Source: Catenovulum agarivorans YM01
GTDB taxonomy: Bacteria > Pseudomonadota > Gammaproteobacteria > Enterobacterales > Alteromonadaceae
Assembly: GCF_000281085.1 (NCBI RefSeq)
Contig: NZ_JH767527.1
Coordinates: 1 to 38,238 of the forward strand
Direction of reading: 5' to 3'
Length of the DNA stretch: 38,238 nucleotides
The number at the start of each line of letters is the position of its first letter. Within the stretch, counting starts at the first letter, position 1. The notes under the pieces are model-generated. The model made no database searches. It was not told the origin of the DNA and saw nothing but the letters and a program-made list of their open reading frames with translations. A program made the position numbers and the translations under genes. Of this stretch, positions 16,443-24,218 are shown one piece after another.

Positions 16443-17102
16443 GTGTTCAGTAAAATAAATATAAAACTTATGGAAAGTGCAACGCCATTATTAAACGCCG
16501 CTTACCTGTCGGGTGAGGACATCAATATCGCAAGTTCTTTGTTATATAAGGCTTACCATGATGATCCATTTTTTATGGATTGTTTTAACAGCAAAGAGCA
16601 AGGTTACGAACAAAAACTCCGTGCCGCTATTCGTGAAGAATTGTTGGTCTTTTGGGAACAAAACCAGCCGATGATCGGCATTTATGACGACGATGATCAC
16701 TTATTAGCTGTGGCTTGTTTAATTGAGCCGAATAGCAACTTTGGCTCAAAACGCTTTTGGCACTGGCGATTAAAAATGATGTTAACCGCTGGAATGGTGT
16801 CAACCAAAGCCATGATAGAAAAAGAACAGAAGGTGCGCGAAGCCATTCCCGCCGAGCAATATCATTTAATTGCCTTTATTGCGGTACACCCAAATCATCA
16901 ACACCATGGTGTTGGACATTATTTGTTAGATGCAATTGACACTATGTTGGCTGAAGATAAAAACAGCCAAGGGGCAGGTGTGTTAGTGACGGTTGATAGC
17001 TATATTGGCTTTTTTGAACAAGCAGACTATCAACCAATCGCTGAACTTAAAGTCGGAGAAATTAACGCTAAGTTAATGTTTAAGTACGTTTATAGTGACT
17101 AA
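16443..17102 (+). CDS. GNAT-family N-acetyltransferase
   Basis: A 219-residue acetyltransferase. The acetyl-CoA site is IAFIAVHPNHQHHGVGHYLLDAI (about 137-159), with the Q-x-x-G-x-G loop HQHHGVGH and an aspartate-rich strand before it (DDDDHLLAVACLIEP). The C-terminal part VTVDSYIGFFEQADYQPI matches the family's last strands. The substrate is unknown. The reading frame opens at a GTG at 16443, nine codons ahead of an ATG at 16470; neither has a clear ribosome site, so the start is uncertain. It follows the unknown membrane protein by 14 bases and converges on queC. Confidence 0.75.
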   Translation: MFSKINIKLMESATPLLNAAYLSGEDINIASSLLYKAYHDDPFFMDCFNSKEQGYEQKLRAAIREELLVFWEQNQPMIGIYDDDDHLLAVACLIEPNSNFGSKRFWHWRLKMMLTAGMVSTKAMIEKEQKVREAIPAEQYHLIAFIAVHPNHQHHGVGHYLLDAIDTMLAEDKNSQGAGVLVTVDSYIGFFEQADYQPIAELKVGEINAKLMFKYVYSD

Positions 17103-17110
17103 CTTAATAA

Positions 17111-17770
17111 TTAACTTTCGTAGGTGAGAGGGTCAACTGCATTGTTCAGCTTAAATGCTTCTAAACGTTCAGTGCAGGCACCACATTTACCACAGGCTTG
17201 CTCACGGCCGTTATAACAAGTCCATGTTTGGCTGTAATCTAAACCCATTTTTAAACCTTGGGTTAAAATGTCTATTTTGCTGTCGTTTAAAAATGGTGTT
17301 TCAATGCTAATAGGTTGGTAATCGGCTATTGCGCAAACCGCTTTCATTTTTTCAACAAATTCAGGGCGGCAGTCTGGGTATATTGCATGATCGCCTGCGT
17401 GTGCACCATAAAAGACCTTATTGGCTTTTATCGAAACCGCATAACCAACGGCAAGTGATAATAAAATCATATTGCGGTTTGGTACCACAGTTGATTTCAT
17501 ATTTTCCTCTTCGTAGTGGCCTTCGGGAATGTCAATATCGTCGGTTAATGAGCTGCCAGCTAACAATTGATTAATTGCCGAAATATCAACAATCTTGTGT
17601 GGAATATTTAAACCTTGGCAGACAGATTTTGCATATTCCAATTCTTTAACATGGCGCTGGCCATAATTAAACGATAACGCATATACTTCAAAGCCTTGCT
17701 GAATAGCTAAATTGAGTACAGTAAATGAGTCCATACCACCAGAATATATAACAACTACTTTTTCAGACAT
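17111..17770 (-). CDS. queC: 7-cyano-7-deazaguanine synthase
   Basis: A 219-residue enzyme that converts 7-carboxy-7-deazaguanine to preQ0 using ATP and ammonia, a step in queuosine synthesis. The PP-loop ATP motif SGGMDS is near the N-terminus. The zinc site is [19 protein letters not shown] near 184-203, with four cysteines. A second motif, [14 protein letters not shown], also fits. A good ribosome site (GAGAGGAAAG) precedes the ATG at 17770. It is divergent from queE, which makes its substrate. Confidence 0.95.
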   Translation of the reverse strand: MSEKVVVIYSGGMDSFTVLNLAIQQGFEVYALSFNYGQRHVKELEYAKSVCQGLNIPHKIVDISAINQLLAGSSLTDDIDIPEGHYEEENMKSTVVPNRNMILLSLAVGYAVSIKANKVFYGAHAGDHAIYPDCRPEFVEKMKAVCAIADYQPISIETPFLNDSKIDILTQGLKMGLDYSQTWTCYNGREQACGKCGACTERLEAFKLNNAVDPLTYES

Positions 17771-17840
17771 ACTTTCCTCTCAATTCAGCTTATAATGCGG
17801 CGATAAGTGTACTCAGTAAAAGGCAGGTTACAAGCCTAAT

Positions 17841-18506
17841 ATGAATTATCCGGTTAATGAAATATTTGAAACCATACAAGGTGAAGGCGCCAAAACAGGT
17901 GTGCCATCGATATTTTTGCGTTTGCAAGGTTGCCCTGTGGGTTGCTCCTGGTGTGATACTAAACATACGTGGGAAGTAGATAAAACTAAACTAACGGATG
18001 TTGAAAACATTATAAATGTGTCAAACACCTCTGATTGTTGGGCTGATTTAGACGAGCAGATGTTGTTGACTCGTTTACAAAATTACTCGGCCAAACACAT
18101 AGTGATCACAGGTGGTGAGCCTTGCATGTATGATTTGCGCCCGTTAACTGAATTGTTGCACGACAATGGTTTCACTACACAAATCGAAACCAGTGGTACA
18201 TTTGAAATTTATACTCATAAAGATACTTATGTAACAGTGTCACCAAAAGTAGGTATGAAAGGTGGCTACAAAGTGCTTGAGTCGGCATTAAACCGCGCCA
18301 ACGAGATTAAACACCCAGTCGCAACTGAACAACACATTGAAGATTTACATGCTTTGCTTGCACAAGTGACCCATGATAATTTTGTTGAAGTCTGTTTACA
18401 GCCAATCAGCCAAAAAAAGCGCGCAACTGAACTTGCGATTGCAGAATGTATAAAAAATAACTGGCGATTGTCAGTGCAAATGCATAAGTACTTGATGATT
18501 GATTAA
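17841..18506 (+). CDS. queE: 7-carboxy-7-deazaguanine synthase (radical SAM)
   Basis: A 221-residue radical SAM enzyme that contracts 6-carboxytetrahydropterin to 7-carboxy-7-deazaguanine. The iron-sulfur cluster motif is CPVGCSWC, a CX3CX2C spacing. The substrate/SAM-binding ITGGEPCMYDL follows, and ETSGTFEI and VSPKVGMKGGYKV fit the QueE core. It is divergent from queC with a 70-base gap; the gap holds TATAAT (about 17791-17796) usable on the plus strand. The queuosine route also needs QueD, for which the two-part protein at 31683 is the candidate. Confidence 0.93.
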   Translation: MNYPVNEIFETIQGEGAKTGVPSIFLRLQGCPVGCSWCDTKHTWEVDKTKLTDVENIINVSNTSDCWADLDEQMLLTRLQNYSAKHIVITGGEPCMYDLRPLTELLHDNGFTTQIETSGTFEIYTHKDTYVTVSPKVGMKGGYKVLESALNRANEIKHPVATEQHIEDLHALLAQVTHDNFVEVCLQPISQKKRATELAIAECIKNNWRLSVQMHKYLMID

Positions 18507-18589
18507 AAAGGTATTAATTTTAAAGGCAATTCCTGCTAATAAGACTATTATAAAAAATAGCGCACAAACACAAATTTGACGGAGTATCT

Positions 18590-19495
18590 ATGGCTATTAA
18601 ATTTTATACGGTTGACGTGTTTACCAAAAAACGTTTTGAAGGGGCGCAAATCGCAGTCGTGCCAGATGCTCAAGCTTTGTCAGACGAGCAAATGTTAGCA
18701 ATTGCAGCTGAGTTTAACTTATGGCGCACAGTATTTATTTTACCTAGTGACAAAGCGCAAAAGAAAATTCGCATTTTTAACGGCAAAAGAGAATTCGAAT
18801 TTGGTGGTCATCCAACTATTGCAGCAATTTATGCATTAGCGAAAACAGGTGAAATTGAATTAAAAGATGGTGAAAATCAATTCAGTTTAGAAGAAACCCA
18901 TGGTTGTGTTAGCTGTAAAGTGATTATGGAAAACGGTGAACCTGTATTTAATCAATTCACTACTACAGCCAATTTGGAATTTGACCGTTTCACCCCAAGT
19001 GCAGAAGAACTGGGTGATATGTTATCAATCGAAAGTTACCACTTTAACGTAAATGGTTTTACCCCGTTATTGGTTGCAACCCATATACCTTATTTAATTG
19101 TCCCAGTTGATAGTTTTGAGTCACTTAAAGCTGCGCGATTTAATTATGATGCATGGGCGCGTTCAGCAGCACCAGCAACATGCGCAAATGCGATCTTGTT
19201 GTTTAGCGGTAAAAGTGCATTTTCAACCTCTGACTTCCATTGCCGTTTAGTTGGCCCTGTTTTTGGTATTCATGAAGATCCACCAATTGGTGCATCTATC
19301 CCAGCATTTGCAGGTTATTTAAACCAGTTCCCTGTGTATTCTGAATTACCATCTAACTTTGTCGCAGAGCGTGGTGCACACCAAGGCCGCCGCAGTTTCT
19401 TGCATGTAGATATGGTATCGAACAAAGATAACGAACTAACTGTTAATATTGGTGGTAGCGCAGTATTAGCGTCTGAAGGGCAATTGTTAATTTAG
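18590..19495 (+). CDS. PhzF-fold protein lacking the catalytic Glu
   Basis: A 301-residue protein of the PhzF/diaminopimelate-epimerase fold. The N-terminal half has FYTVDVFTKKRFEGAQIAVV, LAIAAEFNLWRTVFILP and FEFGGHPTIAAIYAL, which align with the family's GNP-AVV, NLSET-F and F-GHPT blocks. The C-terminal half has VGPVFGIHEDPPIGASIPAFAGYL in place of the usual GxxEDPATGSA. The catalytic Glu of PhzF (SE in NLSETxF) is replaced by Arg46 here (NLWRT), and the GNP and ATGSA blocks are altered too. It is therefore unlikely to be a standard isomerase and may have another role. The ATG has ACGGAGT upstream. No neighbour explains its function. Confidence 0.8.
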   Translation: MAIKFYTVDVFTKKRFEGAQIAVVPDAQALSDEQMLAIAAEFNLWRTVFILPSDKAQKKIRIFNGKREFEFGGHPTIAAIYALAKTGEIELKDGENQFSLEETHGCVSCKVIMENGEPVFNQFTTTANLEFDRFTPSAEELGDMLSIESYHFNVNGFTPLLVATHIPYLIVPVDSFESLKAARFNYDAWARSAAPATCANAILLFSGKSAFSTSDFHCRLVGPVFGIHEDPPIGASIPAFAGYLNQFPVYSELPSNFVAERGAHQGRRSFLHVDMVSNKDNELTVNIGGSAVLASEGQLLI

Positions 19496-19534
19496 TTTTT
19501 GTAACTTTTAGACAAGTTTATTTAAAATAATTGA

Positions 19535-19566
19535 AACAGCCAATTTAATGATTGGCTGTTTTTTTA
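19535..19566 (+). terminator. Terminator of the PhzF-like gene
   Basis: AACAGCCAAT (19535-19544) pairs with ATTGGCTGTT (19551-19560) around a six-base loop, followed by a run of T residues. Confidence 0.9.
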
Positions 19567-19570
19567 TAAA

Positions 19571-19598
19571 TTGAATTCCATTTCGATACTGTTACAAT
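19571..19598 (+). promoter_or_regulatory. Promoter of the cobalamin operon
   Basis: TTGAAT (19571-19576) and TACAAT (19593-19598) are spaced 16 bp apart. Transcription would start near 19605, immediately at the riboswitch. Confidence 0.55.
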
Positions 19599-19603
19599 GC
19601 GCC

Positions 19604-19700
19604 GCTATTGGGAATGCAGTGAGACTCTGCAACTGTACCCGCAACTGTATGTTGTTTGTTTACTATGCTTAGGCAAGCAATAAGTCAGATACCAATTTTA
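19604..19700 (+). promoter_or_regulatory. Cobalamin riboswitch (compact form)
   Basis: The conserved B12-box elements appear in order. TTGGGAATGCAG (from about 19609) is the GGGAA box, and GCAG-N-CTGC forms a small hairpin. GTACCCGCAACTGTA (about 19635-19649) is the hallmark CCCGCAACTG core. A short stem TTGTTTG/CAAGCAA follows, and AGTCAGATACC (about 19684-19694) is the last box. ATTGG (19607-19611) pairs with CCAAT (19692-19696) to close the core. The long outer domain of many AdoCbl riboswitches is absent, so this is a short variant, and its ligand form (adenosyl or methyl/hydroxo) is not decided here. It precedes the btu/cob operon and should switch it off when cobalamin is plentiful. Confidence 0.88.
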
Positions 19701-19748
19701 AGTTTCGTGCGGGAAAACACGAAAGTAGCTAAATTTGTTCTCTTCCTT

Positions 19749-19774
19749 CCATGCAGGTTTTTGCGTGGCTTTTG
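19749..19774 (+). terminator. Candidate termination hairpin of the riboswitch expression platform
   Basis: CCATGCA (19749-19755) can pair with TGCGTGG (19762-19768), including one G-U pair, followed by CTTTTG. A separate hairpin TTTCGTG/CACGAAA lies just upstream at 19703-19724 and could compete. The weak T tract makes this a tentative call. Confidence 0.35.
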
Positions 19775-19840
19775 TTATTTGCTGCTAAGCGTTTTTCCTC
19801 TGAAGTTTGGGTGACATGTGAACCTTCTAGTCAGTGCATG

Positions 19841-19948
19841 GAGCACTAAAGCATAATTATCGCAAAAACGCTGTAAATACGTCCTTGTACGCTCCGCTTT
19901 TTCATCCCTGAAAAAGAGGTTTTGCTCTAAATTATTGCTTTAATGCTC
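19841..19948. repeat. 108-bp inverted-repeat element inside the cobalamin leader
   Basis: Imperfect inverted ends lie at 19841-19867 and 19920-19948 (GAGCACTAAAGCATAATTAT against GAGCATTAAAGCAATAATTT when the right end is reverse-complemented). The middle carries a hairpin CTTTTTC/GAAAAAG and the motif GCTGTAAATACGTCC, of a kind seen in extragenic palindromic repeats of marine gammaproteobacteria. It separates the riboswitch from btuD, so it is transcribed as part of the leader. A spurious short ORF crosses it. Confidence 0.55.
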
Positions 19949-20001
19949 AATTGGCTAAAAGTGTTTCATCAAAAATCATCGGATTGCACTTTAGGTTTTG
20001 A

Positions 20002-20793
20002 ATGGCAGCAAGTTTACAAGTATCTAATTTAAATTGGGCAACAGAACAACAGCAAATACTAATCGACATTAACTTTGAGTTGGTGGCGAATTCGGTTACT
20101 GCTATTGTTGGCCCAAATGGCGCGGGCAAAACCTCTTTACTGCGCAGTATTTATCTAGGGCTTGCTAATCAAACAGGGCAGATAAAACTCAACCAAACGT
20201 GTTTGTCGCTGTTAAATCGTCGGCAGATTGCCCAGCAAATTGCTGTGGTAACACAACAAAACGATGCGGTTTGCCATTTAAAAGTAATTGACTTAATCAA
20301 GCTTGGTTTATTACCGCATTTAAATTGGTTTGGTTTTAGTGCAAAAAATCAAACTGCGCATTTAGATAAAATAATTCAGCAGTTCGATTTAACGCCATTA
20401 TTAAATAAATATTTTGACCAGTTATCAGGTGGTGAGCAACAGCGGGTGTTAATTGCCAAAGCCTTAGTGCAAAAACCACAGTTATTGATTTTAGACGAGC
20501 CGACAAATCATTTAGATGTGCATTTTCAGCATCAAATATTAGCGCTGTTGGCTAGCTTAGGCATTACTGTGTTAATGACAGTGCACGATTTAAATTTAGC
20601 CGCGCAGTACAGTGATAATTTATTGGTTATGGACAAAGGCCGCATTGTTAGACATGGTAATCCTGCAGATATTTTAGATGAAGAATCTATTAGCGATATT
20701 TTTAAGTTACCCGTGCAAAAAGGGCTGAATCCGTTAGATAACAGTGTGCATATGTTTTATCACTGGCCGCAGCAGGTTAAGCATAATGAATAA
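20002..20793 (+). CDS. btuD: Cobalamin ABC transporter ATP-binding protein
   Basis: A 263-residue ATPase that powers vitamin B12 import across the inner membrane with BtuC and BtuF. Walker A is GPNGAGKT at 37-44. The ABC signature is LSGGEQQRV, followed by Walker B LLILDEPTNHLD and the His switch TVHDLN. It is the first gene after the cobalamin riboswitch; TTTAGG lies just before the ATG. Its stop overlaps the permease gene by eight bases. The assignment to corrinoids rather than iron siderophores rests on the riboswitch and the cob genes around it. Confidence 0.9.
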   Translation: MAASLQVSNLNWATEQQQILIDINFELVANSVTAIVGPNGAGKTSLLRSIYLGLANQTGQIKLNQTCLSLLNRRQIAQQIAVVTQQNDAVCHLKVIDLIKLGLLPHLNWFGFSAKNQTAHLDKIIQQFDLTPLLNKYFDQLSGGEQQRVLIAKALVQKPQLLILDEPTNHLDVHFQHQILALLASLGITVLMTVHDLNLAAQYSDNLLVMDKGRIVRHGNPADILDEESISDIFKLPVQKGLNPLDNSVHMFYHWPQQVKHNE

Positions 20794-21790
20794 CTACAAT
20801 ACTCACGCCAAGATAGGACTTAAATTTGCTTTTGGTGCGCTGTTACTCATTGCGAGTTTTTTCACTGTTATTTTAATGGGGGCGGCTGATTTAACTTTTA
20901 CTGATGTGTATAGCTGTTTATTTGCCACTTGTGTTGATCCACTTACACAAACTTTGGTTTGGCAAATACGATTGCCAAGAGTGATTATTGGTGCTTTGTG
21001 TGGGGCAGGTTTGGCTGTCGCAGGCGCGGTTTTACAAAACACCACTCGCAATCCACTAGCCGAGCCTTATTTATTTGGGGTAGTTTCGGGGGCAGGTTTA
21101 GGCGCAACTATTGTTTCTGTTGTATTTAAAGAGGCAAGTGCGAGTTATCTGCCGATAGCAGCATTTTTAGGCGCAATTCTCGCAATTGTTATTGTGATGG
21201 CCGTGTCGGTCGCGGGTAAACATACTCGTAAAATTGAATCTTTGTTACTCGCAGGTGTCGCTGTGTCTTTTATGTTGAGTGCGCTTAGCCAGTTTATTTT
21301 GTATATGGGTGATCCTTTTGCAGCTAACCGCGTGATGTTTTGGTTAATGGGCTCATTGGCGCGGGTGGAAATGCCGCATTTGTATTGGATTGTTCCTGTA
21401 CTGCTAATAGGTTTGGCTATTGTTGTTTTATTGCATCGCCAGCTAGATGCCATTTTATTAGGTGATGAAAGTGCCGCTACTTTAGGTATTAATGTCACTT
21501 TGGTGCGGGTTATTTTATTAATGGTCTGCGCTGCGATTACCGCAACCATAGTCGCATATTGTGGTGGGATAGGTTTTGTTGGTTTGATGATCCCACATAT
21601 AGTGCGGCGTTTATTTGCTTCAACCAGTTTAATTTTAGTTTGTGGCAGTGCGTTAGTTGGCGCAATTTTTATGTTGTGGGTCGATGTGCTTGCACGCACA
21701 GCAGTAGACGGACAAGAAATTCCAATTGGCGTGATAACGTCAATAATCGGTAGTTTATTCTTTTTAACTTTAATGCATAAAAAGGTTTAA
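20786..21790 (+). CDS. btuC: Cobalamin ABC transporter permease
   Basis: A 334-residue FecCD-family inner-membrane permease with about ten hydrophobic segments. Family blocks include IRLPRVIIGALCGAGLAVAGAVLQNTTRNPLAEPYLFGV, and GFVGLMIPHIVRRL near the coupling helix that contacts BtuD. The ATG at 20786 is preferred over the in-frame ATG at 20744, because it follows AGCAGGTT and gives the usual N-terminus; it overlaps btuD by eight bases. It forms the translocation path for B12 delivered by BtuF, which is encoded at the far end of the operon. Confidence 0.9.
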   Translation: MNNYNTHAKIGLKFAFGALLLIASFFTVILMGAADLTFTDVYSCLFATCVDPLTQTLVWQIRLPRVIIGALCGAGLAVAGAVLQNTTRNPLAEPYLFGVVSGAGLGATIVSVVFKEASASYLPIAAFLGAILAIVIVMAVSVAGKHTRKIESLLLAGVAVSFMLSALSQFILYMGDPFAANRVMFWLMGSLARVEMPHLYWIVPVLLIGLAIVVLLHRQLDAILLGDESAATLGINVTLVRVILLMVCAAITATIVAYCGGIGFVGLMIPHIVRRLFASTSLILVCGSALVGAIFMLWVDVLARTAVDGQEIPIGVITSIIGSLFFLTLMHKKV

Positions 21791-21792
21791 CC

Positions 21793-22887
21793 ATGCAGTT
21801 TAATATTGAGAGTTTGGCAGAAATCAATACGCCAGAATTTATCGAACAAGTAAAAGACAAAATAGATGGTAAAACCAAACCTTTGGGCGCATTAGGCCAG
21901 CTAGAAGACCTAGCATTTCAAATTGCATTAATTCAGCAACAACAAAATATTCAGCAAACGTTAGATGTAGCCAACGCAGCAGTTTTCGTATTTGCTGGTG
22001 ATCATGGCATAGCCGCACAAGGTATTAGCATTGCGCCGAGTGAAGTAACTCAACAAATGGTGGCTAATTTTTTAAATGGTGGCGCGGCAATCAACTGTTT
22101 TTGCGCAGCGAATCAAGTGCAATTACATGTGGTGGATTCAGGTGTTTTAACGCCACTACAACACCCAAACAAATCAGCTTATTTACAAGACGGCAGTTTT
22201 ATAGAATCGCGCATTGCCGCTGGTACTAACGACTTCTCGCAAACTAGCGCGATGACGACTGAGCATGCACAAGCTTGTATTAAACAAGGGGCAGAATTAA
22301 TCAAAGCTTATTTTAAGCAATATTCTGTAATTGGTTTTGGCGAAATGGGTATAGGCAATACTTCAAGTGCATCTGCACTAACTTGTTTGTTAACTGAACA
22401 AGGTGCTGAATTAACAGTTGGACGTGGTACCGGCATTAGTGATGAACAATATCGCCGAAAACTTAATTTGATTAAACAAAGTATTCAGCGAGTTAAACAA
22501 AAAATTTCGGATAAAAGTATACAAACGTTAGATTGTTTAGCCGAAGTAGGTGGTTTTGAAATAGGCCAAATGGCTGGCGCTATGCTGGCCTGTGCTGAGG
22601 CAAAAAAAGTTATTGTGGTGGATGGTTTTATCTCAACTGCGGCAGCTTTATTAGCTTGTCGCATTAATGAAAATTGCCGCGACTACATGGTATTTGCGCA
22701 TAAGAGCGAAGAATATGGCCATAAGTTATTGTTAACTGAACTGAGTGCAAAACCTTTGTTGGATATAAATATGCGCTTGGGCGAAGGTACGGGCGCTGCT
22801 TTGTCTGTACCTCTTATTCGCAGTGCTGCGCATTTTTATAATAATATGGCTAGTTTTGCTGACGCTGAGGTAACTAAGGTTGTTTAA
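21793..22887 (+). CDS. cobT: Nicotinate-nucleotide--dimethylbenzimidazole phosphoribosyltransferase
   Basis: A 364-residue enzyme that makes alpha-ribazole phosphate from 5,6-dimethylbenzimidazole and nicotinate mononucleotide, giving the lower ligand of cobalamin. Family motifs seen: KPLGALGQLEDLA near the N-terminus, FAGDHGIAAQGIS, GEMGIGNTSSASAL, and MRLGEGTGAALS containing the catalytic Glu. It starts two bases after btuC and overlaps cobS by eight. Slightly longer than the 350-odd residues common in the family. Confidence 0.95.
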   Translation: MQFNIESLAEINTPEFIEQVKDKIDGKTKPLGALGQLEDLAFQIALIQQQQNIQQTLDVANAAVFVFAGDHGIAAQGISIAPSEVTQQMVANFLNGGAAINCFCAANQVQLHVVDSGVLTPLQHPNKSAYLQDGSFIESRIAAGTNDFSQTSAMTTEHAQACIKQGAELIKAYFKQYSVIGFGEMGIGNTSSASALTCLLTEQGAELTVGRGTGISDEQYRRKLNLIKQSIQRVKQKISDKSIQTLDCLAEVGGFEIGQMAGAMLACAEAKKVIVVDGFISTAAALLACRINENCRDYMVFAHKSEEYGHKLLLTELSAKPLLDINMRLGEGTGAALSVPLIRSAAHFYNNMASFADAEVTKVV

Positions 22888-23674
22888 TGCCTTGCGTACA
22901 GAGCTAAACTTATTTTTACTGGCACTGAGCTTTTTTACCCGTTTGCCGGTGGCAAATTGGGTGGAATATAGCCAACAAAACCTTAATAAAAGTAATAGAT
23001 ATTTTAGTTTGGTTGGCTGGTTTGTTGGTGGCATTTTATCTTTGGGTTTTATTGGTTTGAACCAATTGTTTCCAATTGATGTTGCTGTTTGGTGCTTGTT
23101 GGTATTGAGTTTGTTATTAACTGGCGTATTCCACGAAGACGGTTTAGCCGATATGGCCGACGGTTTTGGTGGCGGTTTTACAAAAGCCGACAAACTCCGC
23201 ATTATGAAAGACAGCCGCTTAGGCACTTATGGCTCAGCTGCGTTAATTCTCGCATTAATAGCCAAGCTGATGTTATGGACGCATTTGGCTTTATGGCTAA
23301 TTTGGCTAGTTCCAATTACTTATGCGCTATCTCGCGCAACCGCGGCATTTTTACTGACGTTAACGCCTTATGTTGAAGCTGAAGGGAGTAAATCTAAACC
23401 ACTAGCTGAAAACCAAACAACCAAAGAAAGCTTGATCAATTTTATCTTTATCTTGCCTATTAGTTTAATTTTGCATTGGAAATTAACGCTCGTACTGGTT
23501 ATTTGTTTAGCTATTTTCCTAGCTGTTTATCGTCGATTTTTAATCAAACAAATTGGTGGATTTACTGGCGATACATTAGGTGGCGCACAGCAAATATCTG
23601 AAGTGATAATTTATTTAGTGGTTGTCGCTTTTGTTCAGCACAATTTGCCCATTTTAGGTGGTTTCCTTGGCTAA
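22880..23674 (+). CDS. cobS: Adenosylcobinamide-GDP ribazoletransferase
   Basis: A 264-residue inner-membrane enzyme that joins adenosylcobinamide-GDP and alpha-ribazole to form adenosylcobalamin (phosphate). The family blocks are LSFFTRLPV near the start, EDGLADMADGFGGGFTKADKLRIMKDSRLGTYG, and several hydrophobic helices. GFTGDTLGGAQQISEV is the conserved C-terminal loop. The frame opens at TTG (22880), overlapping cobT by eight bases; a second TTG at 22892 is an alternative. An ATG at 22887 is out of frame and stops after six codons. Confidence 0.92.
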   Translation: MFNALRTELNLFLLALSFFTRLPVANWVEYSQQNLNKSNRYFSLVGWFVGGILSLGFIGLNQLFPIDVAVWCLLVLSLLLTGVFHEDGLADMADGFGGGFTKADKLRIMKDSRLGTYGSAALILALIAKLMLWTHLALWLIWLVPITYALSRATAAFLLTLTPYVEAEGSKSKPLAENQTTKESLINFIFILPISLILHWKLTLVLVICLAIFLAVYRRFLIKQIGGFTGDTLGGAQQISEVIIYLVVVAFVQHNLPILGGFLG

Positions 23675-24209
23675 TTTTCATTTTGTGATTGGTGGGGCTC
23701 GTTCGGGGAAATCTAAATTTGCCGAACAGTTGGCAACGCCGTATAACCAAGTCTGTTATATTGCCACCGCAACTCGCTTTGATGGTGAAATGGATACACG
23801 TATTCAGCACCACCAAGACAGACGACCTAAAAATTGGTTATTAATTGAAGAACCAATTGAGTTAGCCAATGCTCTAAAGCAAGCTGAACAACAAGCAGAT
23901 GTTATTTTGTTAGATTGTTTAACCTTATGGATTAATAATCTAATGTTTGAAAAAAAGCAGGTTGAATGGCAGAAGGAATTTGATCATTTAGCTGCAACTA
24001 TACAGTCACTCAAGGTAGATATTATTGTAGTGGCAAACGAAGTAGGATTAGGAGTGGTACCCGCAACGGCGATTTGCCGTGAATTTGTTGATGAGGCGGG
24101 GCGCTTAAATCAAACCTTGGCACAAATTGCGCATAAAGTTACGTTTATGGCAGCAGGTTTGCCAATGTTTAACTATGCTAATCCTGCATTAAACTCGCAA
24201 AGCGATTAA
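23667..24209 (+). CDS. cobU: Bifunctional adenosylcobinamide kinase / guanylyltransferase
   Basis: A protein of about 180 residues that phosphorylates adenosylcobinamide and transfers GMP to it. The P-loop is GGARSGKS close to the N-terminus. The guanylylation region has ATATRFDGEMDTRIQHHQDRRPKNW with the conserved His residues, and VANEVGLGVVPATAICREFVDEAGRLNQ closes the fold. TTG at 23667 is preferred as the start because TAGGTGG is placed just upstream and it repeats the eight-base overlap seen twice earlier in the operon. A GTG at 23658 lies within that ribosome site and would add three residues. Confidence 0.92.
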   Translation: MANFHFVIGGARSGKSKFAEQLATPYNQVCYIATATRFDGEMDTRIQHHQDRRPKNWLLIEEPIELANALKQAEQQADVILLDCLTLWINNLMFEKKQVEWQKEFDHLAATIQSLKVDIIVVANEVGLGVVPATAICREFVDEAGRLNQTLAQIAHKVTFMAAGLPMFNYANPALNSQSD

Positions 24210-24218
24210 GGAGTACAT

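Noticed and set aside
17771-17840. PreQ1 riboswitch in the queC/queE gap
   Set aside because: The 70-base gap is fully used by divergent promoters and ribosome sites and shows no preQ1 pseudoknot pattern.
19947-20129. Small minus-strand ORF at the btuD start
   Set aside because: It overlaps the operon leader and the btuD start in antisense and begins in the DNA-binding P-loop codons of btuD. No protein evidence.
21145-21699. Minus-strand open frame of 184 codons inside btuC
   Set aside because: It mirrors the permease gene, has a Thr/Ile/Lys-rich composition of an antisense frame, and has no family features.
22887-22907. ATG start for cobS at the TAATG overlap
   Set aside because: The frame from this ATG ends after six codons. 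The CobS frame is reached only from TTG at 22880 or 22892, so no frameshift is needed.
22732-23226. Minus-strand open frame of 164 codons over cobT/cobS
   Set aside because: It is antisense to two well-supported genes with clear motifs and has no independent evidence.
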